A stretch of DNA of 64,000 nt from assembly GCF_002736205.1 (NCBI RefSeq), contig NZ_CP024091.1:1984001-2048000 (forward strand). The letters are read 5' to 3'. Below, one piece after another: positions 26,514 to 35,193 of this stretch (within the stretch, counting starts at the first letter, position 1; the number at the start of each line of letters is the position of its first letter). This DNA comes from Pedobacter ginsengisoli. Its GTDB lineage: Bacteria > Bacteroidota > Bacteroidia > Sphingobacteriales > Sphingobacteriaceae. Under the pieces are notes generated by a model that made no database searches, was not told where the DNA came from, and saw only the letters and a program-made list of their open reading frames with translations. The translations under genes and the position numbers were made by a program.

Positions 26514-26610
26514 GCACCATGCTCAAACGGACCTTGTACGGCCCTCGTTCGACCAGAGTCGAATATGTATCGAACCAAGGAGGTGCCAGGCCCGAATGAC
26601 CTGAACCTCC
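26514..26610. ncRNA. Candidate structured RNA or palindromic element
   Basis: Three nested helices can be drawn on the plus strand: GCACC (26514-26518) with GGTGC (26582-26586), CCTTG (26532-26536) with CAAGG (26576-26580), and GTTCGA (26547-26552) with TCGAAC (26570-26575). The right arms are contiguous. A competing hairpin pairs GGAGGT (26579-26584) with ACCTCC (26605-26610) and CAGG with CCTG inside it. I do not recognise an RNA family. A dead repeat element is equally possible, so strand and role are open. Confidence 0.3.
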
Positions 26611-26632
26611 CAAAACAAACGCAAAAAAATAA

Positions 26633-26737
26633 TTATCCAGGCGTATCTTCGTCTGTAATGATCATAAAAGTTTTATTATCAGTTTGCTCAATGGTTATTT
26701 TATAGTCTGGAAACTCCATGCCCAGGTTTTGCTGCAT
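26633..26737 (-). CDS. Tiny hypothetical ORF (34 aa), possibly a gene remnant
   Basis: Translation from the ATG at 26735-26737 reads MQQNLGMEFPDYKITIEQTD then NKTFMIITDEDTPG and stops. The amino-acid composition looks like genuine Bacteroidota protein rather than random frame, and a stop precedes it in frame. It may be a small gene or the last piece of a decayed one. No function can be given. Confidence 0.25.
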   Translation of the reverse strand: MQQNLGMEFPDYKITIEQTDNKTFMIITDEDTPG

Positions 26738-26770
26738 AATGGTCTAGAAATGACGACGATTAAACTATCT

Positions 26771-28396
26771 TTAAAATAAATACTTTGTGCTCAAAAAGTT
26801 AGAGCTATTGCTATCAACAATTGCATTTATCAGGTGCTTGTTATTTTCGTTTAGCTTGGTAGCTACCAATGATCTTATAGAAAATGATCTTAAAGCATCA
26901 ACTACAGAAAGCGTACCTTCGGCACTATCTTTTCTGCCGGTAAACGGAAACACATCAGGGCCACGCTGGCACTGACAATTCACATTTACCCTGCTCACCT
27001 GATTTACCAAAGGATCAATCAGTTCTGCAATTTCCTCATCGTCATTACTAAAAATACTTACCTGCTGGCCATGCGTAGATTCAATTAAATACTCAATTGT
27101 TTCTTCCAGATCATCAAAAGGAACAACAGGGATAACCGGGCCAAACTGCTCTTCGGTATATAGTTTCATTCCTTTTTTAACTGGATAAACTATTGCCGGG
27201 AACACAAACGACTCATTTGTTGCACCACCGTTTTCGTTCATTACCTGGGCACCATGGGCAATTGCATCAGCTATACACTCCTGTATATAAGCAGGTTTGT
27301 GCTGCTCAGGTAAAGGAGTTAAAGCTACACCACTTTGCCATGGCATACCAAATTTAAGCTGAGCAACGGCTTCTGATAGTTCGTTTAAAAACACATCGGC
27401 AAGGCTGCGATGAATAAATACAATTTTTAAAGCCGTACACCTTTGTCCGTTAAATGATAAAGAGCCCAGCACGGTTTCCTGTACTGCTAACTTAACGTCG
27501 GCATTGGCAGTTATAATTGCCGCATTCTTAGCATCTAAGCCCAGTATTGCACGTAAACGGTTTACCTTAGGATGTAACTTTTTAAGCTCATTGGCAACCT
27601 TACTAGAGCCAATAAGGGTTAACACATTGATCTCGCCCGATTTCATCAGGTCAGGAATAATTTTATTACCGCGACCATATATGGTGTTTACTACACCTTT
27701 CGGAAAACAGTCTCTAAATGCTTCCAACAACGGATAATGCAATAATGTACCATGTTTAGGTGGCTTGAACAACAACGTGTTGCCCATTATTAAAGCAGGA
27801 ATTAAGGTGGTAAAAGTTTCGTTTAATGGATAGTTAAAGGGTCCCATACACAAAACTACGCCTAATGGCGAACGCCTGATCTGAGCTACAATACCTTGTT
27901 CTATGCTAAATTTAGACGACTGACGGTCTAAATCTTTCAGCGCATCAATGGTTGCATAAATATATTCTACCGTGCGGTCAAATTCCTTAACAGAATCTGC
28001 ATGAGATTTACCAATCTCCCACATGAGCAGCTTTACTACTTCGTTCTTTTTTTCAATAATTCTGTGCGTAAACTTCTCTACGCAGGTAATTCTATCGGCA
28101 ACGCTCATGGTAGGCCATTCGCCTCTGCCATTGTTATAAGCGGTTACTGCAGCTTTAAGTGCTTCGGCCGCTTCGGCTTCATTACACAACGGATAGGTGC
28201 CAATTACTTTGCGCTTTAACCCGCTTGGGGTTTTAATGCAAATTGGCGACAACACTTCATGCACTTCGCCACTCCACGAATGCATTTTTCCATTGCTTAA
28301 ATATTCTCGTTGATGAACCTCGTGGGTTAGCCTAAATTCCTCAGGAATCTCGCTTTCAGCAACAAAAATAGAGTCAAGGTGATCTTTAAAAGTCAT
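26771..28396 (-). CDS. NADP-dependent glyceraldehyde-3-phosphate dehydrogenase-like aldehyde dehydrogenase (GapN type)
   Basis: The 541-residue protein is an aldehyde dehydrogenase close to non-phosphorylating GAPDH. Seen are GPFNYPLNETFTTLIPALIMGN (about residues 180-201), FKPPKHG, the catalytic cysteine in SFNGQRCTALK (about 318), EEQFGPVIPV and the GapN-like end QRGPDVFPFTGRKDSAEGT. The position that normally holds the general-base glutamate (ELGGK) reads GLDAK here, which is odd. It oxidises an aldehyde with NADP in the cytoplasm. As third gene after uxaB and the MFS transporter (gaps 36 and 33 bases) it could process glyceraldehyde 3-phosphate from KDPG cleavage directly to 3-phosphoglycerate; another semialdehyde substrate cannot be excluded. 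Confidence 0.85.
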   Translation of the reverse strand: MTFKDHLDSIFVAESEIPEEFRLTHEVHQREYLSNGKMHSWSGEVHEVLSPICIKTPSGLKRKVIGTYPLCNEAEAAEALKAAVTAYNNGRGEWPTMSVADRITCVEKFTHRIIEKKNEVVKLLMWEIGKSHADSVKEFDRTVEYIYATIDALKDLDRQSSKFSIEQGIVAQIRRSPLGVVLCMGPFNYPLNETFTTLIPALIMGNTLLFKPPKHGTLLHYPLLEAFRDCFPKGVVNTIYGRGNKIIPDLMKSGEINVLTLIGSSKVANELKKLHPKVNRLRAILGLDAKNAAIITANADVKLAVQETVLGSLSFNGQRCTALKIVFIHRSLADVFLNELSEAVAQLKFGMPWQSGVALTPLPEQHKPAYIQECIADAIAHGAQVMNENGGATNESFVFPAIVYPVKKGMKLYTEEQFGPVIPVVPFDDLEETIEYLIESTHGQQVSIFSNDDEEIAELIDPLVNQVSRVNVNCQCQRGPDVFPFTGRKDSAEGTLSVVDALRSFSIRSLVATKLNENNKHLINAIVDSNSSNFLSTKYLF

Positions 28397-28429
28397 TAAT
28401 ATATAGTTAGAGATTAAAATAGTTACAGA

Positions 28430-29803
28430 CTAAAGATCGGTAATTACCTTGTACTTAGGCACCAATGCTTTCATCATTACCCAGGCTACCAGATAGGCTA
28501 CGGCGCAAATGGTAAACATAATTGTATAACCTGTTTCGATATGCCCTAATGCTTTGTAGTAATCAAATAATCCTCCGCCCAGCTTTGTCATAACCACTCC
28601 GCCAAGGCCTCCAAGCATACCACCAATACCTACTACTGAGCCTATGGCTTTTTTAGGAAACATATCTGAAACTGTGGTAAACAAGTTTGCCGACCAGGCC
28701 TGATGGGCCGATGCACCAACTCCTATTAACAAAACCGGCATCCAGAATGATATATGGCCCAAAGGCTGGGCAGCTAGTACAACCAGCGGGATTACGGCAA
28801 TCATGAGCATTGCTTTCATACGGCCATCGTAAGGTTCATATCCTTTTTTAATAAAATACATAGGGAACCAGCCACCGCCAATACTGCCAACCATGGTCAT
28901 ACTGTACAATACGGCCAAAGGAAGCATAATCTGGGTGTCTACCATACCGTACTGATCTTTCAGATAAGCCGGTAGCCAGAACAAGAAAAACCACCACACA
29001 CCATCGGTCATGAATTTACCAACCGCGAATGACCAGGTTTGTCTGTAGGTAAGCAGTTTAAACCAGGATACTTTCTTTTCTTCAATTACACCTTCGTTAT
29101 TTACAACCGGGGCTTCGTCGTTATCGGATTTTATATAAGCAAGTTCCTCGGCCGATAGTCTTTTCTGATCTTCTGGTTTATCGTAATATTTATACCAGAA
29201 AATAAGCCACAAAAAGCCAATTGCACCTATAAATAAAAAGGCGGCTTCCCAGCCCCATTTTGCGGCAATAAACGGAACGCTTAAAGGTGCCAGTACAGCA
29301 CCAATATTGGTACCACCGTTAAAAAATCCGGTGGCAAAAGATCTCTCTTTTTTAGGAAAATACTCGGCAGTGGCTTTAATTGCAGCCGGAAAATTCCCTG
29401 CCTCACCAAACCCTAATACTGCCCTTGCAACCATAAACCCAACTATAGAAACTGAGGCAACGCCGATACCCATAAAACCAAGCACGGTAGATATACTTTG
29501 TCCTATTGGAATAGCAAAGGCATGTATAACCGCACCTATAGACCATATAATGATGGCCCAGGCATATCCTTTTTTGGTTCCAAGTTTATCTATTATCCGC
29601 CCGGCAAAAAGCATTGATATGGCGTAAACAAATTGAAAAACAGAAGCAATGTTTGCGTAATCGCTGTTGCTCCAGCCAAAAATCTCTTCCAGATGTGGTT
29701 TTAGTAAGCTTAATACCTGTCTGTCAAGATAATTCACAGTAGTTGCGAAAAATAATAGAGCACAGATAGTCCACCTGTAGTTACCTACTTTTTTGTCGTT
29801 CAT
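28430..29803 (-). CDS. exuT: MFS hexuronate transporter (ExuT type, ACS family)
   Basis: The 457-residue protein has twelve membrane segments of the major facilitator superfamily. The N-terminus YRWTICALLFFATTVNYLDRQVLSLL is the anion:cation symporter signature, and GRIIDKLGTKKGYAWAIIIWS is the loop 2-3 motif. GFGEAGNFPAAIKATAEYFPKKERSFATGFFNGGTNIG is the characteristic TM4/5 region of hexuronate transporters. It takes up galacturonate and/or glucuronate with protons through the inner membrane. Its position between uxaB (36 bases upstream) and the GapN-like gene (33 bases downstream) in one operon agrees. Which uronate it prefers is not visible. Confidence 0.9.
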   Translation of the reverse strand: MNDKKVGNYRWTICALLFFATTVNYLDRQVLSLLKPHLEEIFGWSNSDYANIASVFQFVYAISMLFAGRIIDKLGTKKGYAWAIIIWSIGAVIHAFAIPIGQSISTVLGFMGIGVASVSIVGFMVARAVLGFGEAGNFPAAIKATAEYFPKKERSFATGFFNGGTNIGAVLAPLSVPFIAAKWGWEAAFLFIGAIGFLWLIFWYKYYDKPEDQKRLSAEELAYIKSDNDEAPVVNNEGVIEEKKVSWFKLLTYRQTWSFAVGKFMTDGVWWFFLFWLPAYLKDQYGMVDTQIMLPLAVLYSMTMVGSIGGGWFPMYFIKKGYEPYDGRMKAMLMIAVIPLVVLAAQPLGHISFWMPVLLIGVGASAHQAWSANLFTTVSDMFPKKAIGSVVGIGGMLGGLGGVVMTKLGGGLFDYYKALGHIETGYTIMFTICAVAYLVAWVMMKALVPKYKVITDL

Positions 29804-29839
29804 TATATTTGGTTTAGTATTTGGTTGTGTTATTTTCTT

Positions 29840-31336
29840 CTATTTTGCCTTGGCTAATGCTTCTGTTATGCCAAGGTTATTTATGTTGTTATAATTTTCT
29901 TGTACTGTTTTAATAAAATCTGTTAAACTTGTCAGGTCCGTTTCCCATAATTGCTGGTCAGACAATACGGAGCTTACATAATCGGCCTCGCTTAGCTTGC
30001 TTTTTTCATAGAAATAAGCAGCCTGATCGTCGGTAATTAAATATTCATTACCATTATATTGCCCAAAGTACTGATTTTCTTCCTTTTTATGCGATCTCAT
30101 AAAACATAAGAATGCCGCGAAGCCAAATGCTATGCTTGATGGAACTTTATTAAACAGCTTATAATATTGGCTTAAAACAGGTAAAATCCTGATTTTCATT
30201 TTCATGGTGTACTGAAAAGTAATGTTGAGCCACAGGTGTTTAATGTATGGATTTGCAAACCTGTCTAAAACAGCAGCAGAAAAAACCATGGCCTCATCGC
30301 CCGGGACCTTATAAGGTATAGCAGGTACAATTTCTGACTGCATTACTTTTACTACATAGCTTTTTATGGCCTGATCGTTCATTGCATTTGTTACCGTATC
30401 TATACCAGATAAATAGGCAATTCCTGATGTTAACGTGTGCGAACCGTTTAACAGCCTTACTTTTAGCTCTCTGTAAATTTCTATATCGGGCTTTACAATT
30501 ACCCCATTATCAACTTGTTTAAAGCTTAACAGTTCAGCAACTTTTTCATCGCCTTCTATGGCCCATAACCTATATGGTTCGGCCATAATCAATAAGTTAT
30601 CGCTATACCCTAATTGTTCTTTAAGTTTATCTAAAGTAGCATCATCGGGTTTACCGGGCACTATCCTATCAACCAGAGAATTACAGAAGTGAGCATGGGC
30701 TTTTAACCAACTTAAAAACTCAGGTTCAAGAACATTAAATTCTGCCAGTTCAATTACAATAGACTCTAGTTTTTTGCCATTTTCGGGGATTAGTTCTGTT
30801 GCTATAATAACAATATCGGCAGCTTTGGTATCGCCTAATGCTTTATACCTGGCATGTAGTACAGCCAATAGTTTTGCTGGGAAAGAAACGGGAGGGTTTA
30901 AATTAATGTTTTCCTTTAATAAGGTAATACCTACCTCGGTTGTATTCGAAACAACAACCTGTAAATCAACACTCTGTCCTATCTTTAATATCTCGCTCCA
31001 TTCTTTATCAGCCGATAATACCCTGCTGATGGATGAAGATATGATATTCTCTTTAATAGTCTGGCCATTCTCTAAGCCTCTAACACAGATGGTATACAGA
31101 CCATTTTGCTCATTAAAATCGTTCAAGTCGCCTTTACTGGTCGATTTAACTACAGCTACCCTACCGTTAAATATGCCCTGACGGTTAGCTTTATCAATAA
31201 AATAATCTGGAAGGCCACGTAGTAAAACGCCGGTTCCAAACTGTAATACCTTTTCAGGAAGATTTAGTAATGTGTTATCTGGAATGATAACGTTTTCATT
31301 ATTTATGCTCTTTAAAATATTTTTAGAAATAATCAT
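29840..31336 (-). CDS. uxaB: Tagaturonate reductase (altronate oxidoreductase)
   Basis: The 498-residue protein is a mannitol-dehydrogenase-superfamily enzyme of the UxaB type. It shows an N-terminal Rossmann region (EKVLQFGTGVLLRGLPDYFIDKANRQG, about residues 28-54), GRVAVVKSTSKGD, the conserved VVSNTTEVG strand, CNSLVDRIVPGKPDD, and the C-terminal domain with VRLLNGSHTLTSGIAYLSG (lysine/asparagine/histidine catalytic region replaced by LLNGSH). It reduces tagaturonate to altronate with NADH in galacturonate catabolism. It is the first gene of an operon with exuT and the GapN-like gene. Altronate would next be dehydrated to KDG, the substrate of kdgK at 12.2 kb; uxaA and uxaC are not in this window. 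A weak LacI-type operator lies 78 bases upstream. Confidence 0.92.
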   Translation of the reverse strand: MIISKNILKSINNENVIIPDNTLLNLPEKVLQFGTGVLLRGLPDYFIDKANRQGIFNGRVAVVKSTSKGDLNDFNEQNGLYTICVRGLENGQTIKENIISSSISRVLSADKEWSEILKIGQSVDLQVVVSNTTEVGITLLKENINLNPPVSFPAKLLAVLHARYKALGDTKAADIVIIATELIPENGKKLESIVIELAEFNVLEPEFLSWLKAHAHFCNSLVDRIVPGKPDDATLDKLKEQLGYSDNLLIMAEPYRLWAIEGDEKVAELLSFKQVDNGVIVKPDIEIYRELKVRLLNGSHTLTSGIAYLSGIDTVTNAMNDQAIKSYVVKVMQSEIVPAIPYKVPGDEAMVFSAAVLDRFANPYIKHLWLNITFQYTMKMKIRILPVLSQYYKLFNKVPSSIAFGFAAFLCFMRSHKKEENQYFGQYNGNEYLITDDQAAYFYEKSKLSEADYVSSVLSDQQLWETDLTSLTDFIKTVQENYNNINNLGITEALAKAK

Positions 31337-31413
31337 GTTGAAATTTCGGTCTGTCTAAAACAATTCTACATAATTATTATAAGGAATAGCCATTTTAAGA
31401 CGAAATTATTTAC

Positions 31414-31425
31414 GCAATCGTTATC
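31414..31425. promoter_or_regulatory. Weak LacI-type operator before uxaB
   Basis: GCAATCGTTATC keeps nine of twelve positions of GCAAACGTTTGC and shares AATCGTT with the site before kdgK and the site before the kinase gene. It is 78 bases upstream of the uxaB start. Confidence 0.45.
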
Positions 31426-31476
31426 GTTACAATTGATTGCAACTGCTTTCTAAAATTGCAAAAAATTAAAGCTGTG

Positions 31477-32349
31477 TTAGCCAAAAAGATCGCTGCTCAG
31501 GTAGCGGTCTCCCCTGTCGCATGCAATAAATACAATAAGGCCCGATTCCAATTCTTCGGCCAGCCTTAGTGAACATGCCAGTGCTCCACCTGTGCTCATA
31601 CCTGCAAATATGCCTTCTACTTTGGCAAGCTTGCGTGCAAGTTCTGTAGCTTCCTGCTGCGAAACGTCCATTACCCTATCAACCCTGCTTGGGTCAAATA
31701 TTTTTGGCAAATAAGCCTCTGGCCACCTTCTTATTCCGGGAATTGATGATTCTTCGGTTGGCTGACAACCCACAATCTGTATAGCCGGGTTCATTTCCTT
31801 TAAGAACATAGAGTTCCCCATAATGCTTCCGGTTGTGCCCATTGAGCTAACAAAGTGAGTAATTTGCTGATTGGTGTCTCTCCAGATCTCCGGACCGGTA
31901 GTTTTATAATGGGCAAGGTAGTTATCAGGATTAGAGAATTGGTTTAATAAAAAATAGCCCGGTTGTGCTCCTTTTTCTTCTGCATAGTCGCGGCACACCT
32001 CAATAGATTCAAGCAAGGTAACCTTTGCGCCATAGGCTTCCATGGTAAGGGTACGTTCGCGGGTTGAATTGGAGGGCATTACCAGCTCAATCTCCAGGTC
32101 GTAAATACCGGCAATCATAGCTAAGGCAATACCTGTGTTTCCGCTGGTAGCTTCTATCAGTTTAGTTCCTTTTTTAATATCTCCGCGGTCCATCGCACTG
32201 CGGATCATGTTTAATGCTGCCCTGTCTTTTACACTGCCGCCGGGGTTGTTCCCTTCCAGCTTGGCAAAAATTTTAACATTCGGATTGGTATGTAACCTTT
32301 GGATTTCTACAAGTGGTGTGTTTCCTACAAACTCAACTATATTTCCCAT
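31477..32349 (-). CDS. cysM: Cysteine synthase (CysM type, O-acetylserine sulfhydrylase B)
   Basis: The 290-residue protein is a fold-type II PLP enzyme. Visible are VGNTPLVEIQRL (about residues 8-19), the PLP-lysine in NPGGSVKDRAAL (about 35-46), the substrate loop EATSGNTGIALA (about 65-76), the phosphate-binding loop SSMGTTGSIMG, and the C-terminal SGGA-like GMSTGGALA. It makes cysteine from O-acetylserine and sulfide (or thiosulfate in some CysM enzymes). It follows the serine acetyltransferase gene by 50 bases on the same strand, so the two genes supply and use O-acetylserine. Length is typical of CysM. Confidence 0.95.
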   Translation of the reverse strand: MGNIVEFVGNTPLVEIQRLHTNPNVKIFAKLEGNNPGGSVKDRAALNMIRSAMDRGDIKKGTKLIEATSGNTGIALAMIAGIYDLEIELVMPSNSTRERTLTMEAYGAKVTLLESIEVCRDYAEEKGAQPGYFLLNQFSNPDNYLAHYKTTGPEIWRDTNQQITHFVSSMGTTGSIMGNSMFLKEMNPAIQIVGCQPTEESSIPGIRRWPEAYLPKIFDPSRVDRVMDVSQQEATELARKLAKVEGIFAGMSTGGALACSLRLAEELESGLIVFIACDRGDRYLSSDLFG

Positions 32350-32399
32350 TATTAAACTATGCTATTCTCTGGTTTACAATTTTATTAAAGACTCTGATT

Positions 32400-33209
32400 T
32401 TAAGACTGTTTGGTTTCGATTACCTTAACTGCCGACTGATGATATACCGTTGAATGCGGAGGTACACTTTTGGTTAACCAAACGTTTCCTCCAATAATAC
32501 AATCGTGCCCAATAACAGTATCGCCACCTAAAATAGTTGCACCAGAATAGATAATTACATGATCTTCAATGGTTGGGTGCCTTTTAATACCCTCCATGTA
32601 CTTTTCTACGCTTAATGCCCCAAGGGTTACTCCCTGGTACATTTTTACATAATTGCCGATAACAGTGGTTTCGCCAATAACAAGGCCCGTTCCGTGGTCA
32701 ATGTAAAGGTATTCGCCAATTACTGCACCCGGGTGAATATCTATACCTGTAATTGAGTGTGCATATTCGGTAAGGATTCTGGGTACTATTGGAATTTCGG
32801 CCTGCAGCAAAGCATGGGCAATTCTATATATGGCAATAGCAAGGAAACCGGGATAACTTCTGATGATTTCAAACTCGCTTTTGGCAGCCGGATCTCCCTG
32901 AAGAATTGCTGAAAGATCTGTATTCATCCTTCTGTATAGTTCAGGGATGCTTTCAAATATCTTTTTTGCTTTTGCTTCGTTGTTACAATGCTCGCAGGCT
33001 TTTGTGCCGTTTAATATTCGTACCAGCTCTTTTTCTTGTTTTAAAAACAAGCGTTTGATCTCATTAATTGAATAATCTGGCGAGGTTAAGCGTTCGGGAT
33101 ACAACAAATTCATCAAATTCATTGCCCATTCTGCAACTTCATGATTGGATGGTACAGCCTCAATTTCAAGCTGTTTCTTATAAATATGAAGATAAAATTC
33201 CTCGTTCAT
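32400..33209 (-). CDS. cysE: Serine O-acetyltransferase
   Basis: The 269-residue protein has a helical N-terminal domain followed by a left-handed beta-helix of hexapeptide repeats. The catalytic part is visible in GIDIHPGAVIGEYLYIDHGTG (about residues 155-175), with the conserved His and Asp, followed by LVIGETTVIGNYVKMYQGVTLGA and HPTIEDHVIIYSGATILGGDTVIG. It acetylates serine with acetyl-CoA to O-acetylserine, the precursor for CysM encoded next. The extended N-terminal domain resembles the EpsC/plasma-type serine acetyltransferases of Bacteroidota. The C-terminus VPPHSTVYHQSAVKVIETKQS lacks an obvious CysK-inserting terminal isoleucine. Confidence 0.95.
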   Translation of the reverse strand: MNEEFYLHIYKKQLEIEAVPSNHEVAEWAMNLMNLLYPERLTSPDYSINEIKRLFLKQEKELVRILNGTKACEHCNNEAKAKKIFESIPELYRRMNTDLSAILQGDPAAKSEFEIIRSYPGFLAIAIYRIAHALLQAEIPIVPRILTEYAHSITGIDIHPGAVIGEYLYIDHGTGLVIGETTVIGNYVKMYQGVTLGALSVEKYMEGIKRHPTIEDHVIIYSGATILGGDTVIGHDCIIGGNVWLTKSVPPHSTVYHQSAVKVIETKQS

Positions 33210-33285
33210 TTTAATGAGTGGTGTTTGATTTTAGCGTAAAGAAACGAAACAAATCACAATCATGCTAATTTGATTGTTTCTATGA

Positions 33286-35193
33286 TTAAAAACCGACAAA
33301 TTCCCACGCGCTTATATAGGCATTTTGCTTTTCTGCATAGCTGATAAAGCCCGAATAAAACTCTGATCTGGAAAGTGTAGCACTATCGCCAACAACAACC
33401 AGTTTCTTTCTGGCTCTCGTCATTGCTACGTTCATCCTTCTTGTATCGGCTAAAAAGCCTATTGCACCATCGGTATTGCTTCTGGTTAGACCAATGTACA
33501 CAATGTCTCGCTCTTGCCCCTGGAAACTATCAATAGTATTAATGCTGATTTTATCTTTATATATCATTAGCTGATCTGACCCTGTAATGAGCTCATTAAG
33601 TATACGGATTTGCTGTTTATAAGGTGATATAATCGCTATTGTAGGAAAATTAGCCGCTGTATAATGATCAGTTAGCTTAGCAACCAATTGTGCTAAATGT
33701 TTTAATAAAAACACGGCCTCTTCTGGGTTGGTAGTACTTGTTCCTTCCAGTTTTTCTTCAAAACCACAACCAGCGGTATCTACAAATTCAAGCGGTGGTT
33801 CCTGGGTTAACAATAAGCCGTGTGCAACGTTAGGATGAGCGGTTAATTGATCATTGTAGAATACTAAAGATGGGTAGCCCATTATCTGCGTATTCATTCT
33901 GTATTGCTCCTGGAGTAGAACTACAGCTTCTGAATGCATTAAGGTACATTTTTCCATTAATGTATTGCTTAAGCCTTCTTTTGCTGCCTGTGTAGATTTA
34001 ATGGTTGGTGGCAGCTGGCAATGATCGCCGGCCAGCACCAGCTTTTCGGCCTTTAAAATTGGTACCCAGCAAGCTGGTTCTAAAGCCTGTCCGGCTTCAT
34101 CAATTACAACAGTTTTATATTTAATGTCTCTAACTGTATAGTGGTTGGCACCAATTAAGGTAGCAGTAATGACCTGGGCTTTTGCTACAACATCATCAAT
34201 AATGTATTGCTCTGCATTGTTCACCTCTTTCATTATTTTGTGTGCTTCGTTAAACAGTGCTTTGCGCTGTTCCTGCTCTGCCTTGCCAAAATTGCGCTTA
34301 TACTTATGGGCCATGTTCTTGTACTCGTTGGCCTGTTTTTTAAGTGATCTTAGCTCTTTGGTAGCGCTATGCCCGGCAATTTTACTATCCATAGTTAAGG
34401 ATACCAAACGCTCAGAAACCCTTGCCGGATTCCCCACGCGCAATACATTCAATCCTTCTTCAGCTAGTTTTTCGCTTAACAGATCTACCGCTGTATTACT
34501 TGGTGCAACCACAAGTACCTTCTGTCCATCATTTGCAATTAGCGCCTTAATGGCTTGTACAAGGGTGGTTGTTTTACCTGTTCCCGGTGGGCCGTGAACT
34601 ATGGCCAGTTCCTGTGCCTGCAAAATCTTGTTAACTGCTTTTTGCTGAACAGGATTTAACTGCGGTACTGCAACAGCTGTTAAACTGGCATCAAACGTAG
34701 GTGCTTTTTGCCCTGTTAATACTTCTGTTAAAACAGAATCCGCTACTCTATCTTTTGGTTTTTGCGCCAGTTTAAGCGCATTTTGCATTTCATTATAGCT
34801 GTTGTCATCAAACAGCAGATCTATACCTAATTTGCCATCGCTGGCCCAATCTGGCAGTTCTTCTGTTAGTAATGTAATTTTAAGTTTGTTCCCGCTCTGG
34901 TGGCTTATTGTCCCTTCAACCCTGTCGTTTTTAGGATCGTGATTAGAAAACAATACGGCCGATGCACCAAACCTAAGCTGATGCGAAATATCATGATGGG
35001 TAGTGCGTTCAACCACAACTGTAAGGTAATCGCCCCTACCGGTTTCAGATCCACGAATTGCAATAGGATACCATGTTAATCCGTTTTCACGACGATCGGC
35101 TACCGAAGCCGATGCGGTAAGTTTCAGGTAAGAATCGAGGTCTTCCTGTCGCTCAATTTTAAGTAAATCGAGGAGTTTTTTAAAATACTCCAT
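33286..35193 (-). CDS. Superfamily 1 (Upf1/IGHMBP2-like) DNA/RNA helicase
   Basis: The 635-residue protein carries all the SF1B motifs. Motif I (Walker A) is IVHGPPGTGKTTTLVQAI (about residues 198-215), and Ia is VLVVAPSNTAVDLL. Motif II (DEAG) is VVIDEAGQALEPACW (about 363), III is LVLAGDHCQLPPTI, V is INTIDSFQGQERDIVYIGLTRSN, and VI is MNVAMTRARKKLVVVGD. The N-terminal beta-barrel domain (about 40-150) is that of the IGHMBP2 group. It should translocate on single strands using ATP. Its ATG shares one base with the stop of the DUF3037 gene (UAAUG), so the two are translationally coupled; the HipA-like gene lies before that. Whether the helicase works with them is unknown. Confidence 0.92.
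   Translation of the reverse strand: MEYFKKLLDLLKIERQEDLDSYLKLTASASVADRRENGLTWYPIAIRGSETGRGDYLTVVVERTTHHDISHQLRFGASAVLFSNHDPKNDRVEGTISHQSGNKLKITLLTEELPDWASDGKLGIDLLFDDNSYNEMQNALKLAQKPKDRVADSVLTEVLTGQKAPTFDASLTAVAVPQLNPVQQKAVNKILQAQELAIVHGPPGTGKTTTLVQAIKALIANDGQKVLVVAPSNTAVDLLSEKLAEEGLNVLRVGNPARVSERLVSLTMDSKIAGHSATKELRSLKKQANEYKNMAHKYKRNFGKAEQEQRKALFNEAHKIMKEVNNAEQYIIDDVVAKAQVITATLIGANHYTVRDIKYKTVVIDEAGQALEPACWVPILKAEKLVLAGDHCQLPPTIKSTQAAKEGLSNTLMEKCTLMHSEAVVLLQEQYRMNTQIMGYPSLVFYNDQLTAHPNVAHGLLLTQEPPLEFVDTAGCGFEEKLEGTSTTNPEEAVFLLKHLAQLVAKLTDHYTAANFPTIAIISPYKQQIRILNELITGSDQLMIYKDKISINTIDSFQGQERDIVYIGLTRSNTDGAIGFLADTRRMNVAMTRARKKLVVVGDSATLSRSEFYSGFISYAEKQNAYISAWEFVGF

Larger units (their letters stand above)
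26112..26770. other. Long intergenic region with a GC-rich structured segment
   Basis: About 660 bases with no supported large gene. The first 400 are very AT-rich and should hold the promoter of the fucosidase operon. At 26396-26410 gcgc-aaaa-gcgc makes a small hairpin. From about 26510 to 26612 composition changes abruptly to GC-rich with nested inverted repeats (listed separately), followed by a 34-codon minus-strand frame. This looks like a remnant or insertion between two catabolic blocks. Confidence 0.5.

Noticed and set aside
26514..26610. Signal-recognition-particle RNA or tRNA remnant
   Set aside because: The conserved SRP apical loop (GGAAG with asymmetric bulge) is absent, and no cloverleaf can be drawn despite a GGTTCGA on the minus strand.
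34145..34597. Plus-strand 150-residue frame in the helicase gene
   Set aside because: Antisense shadow of the helicase motifs.
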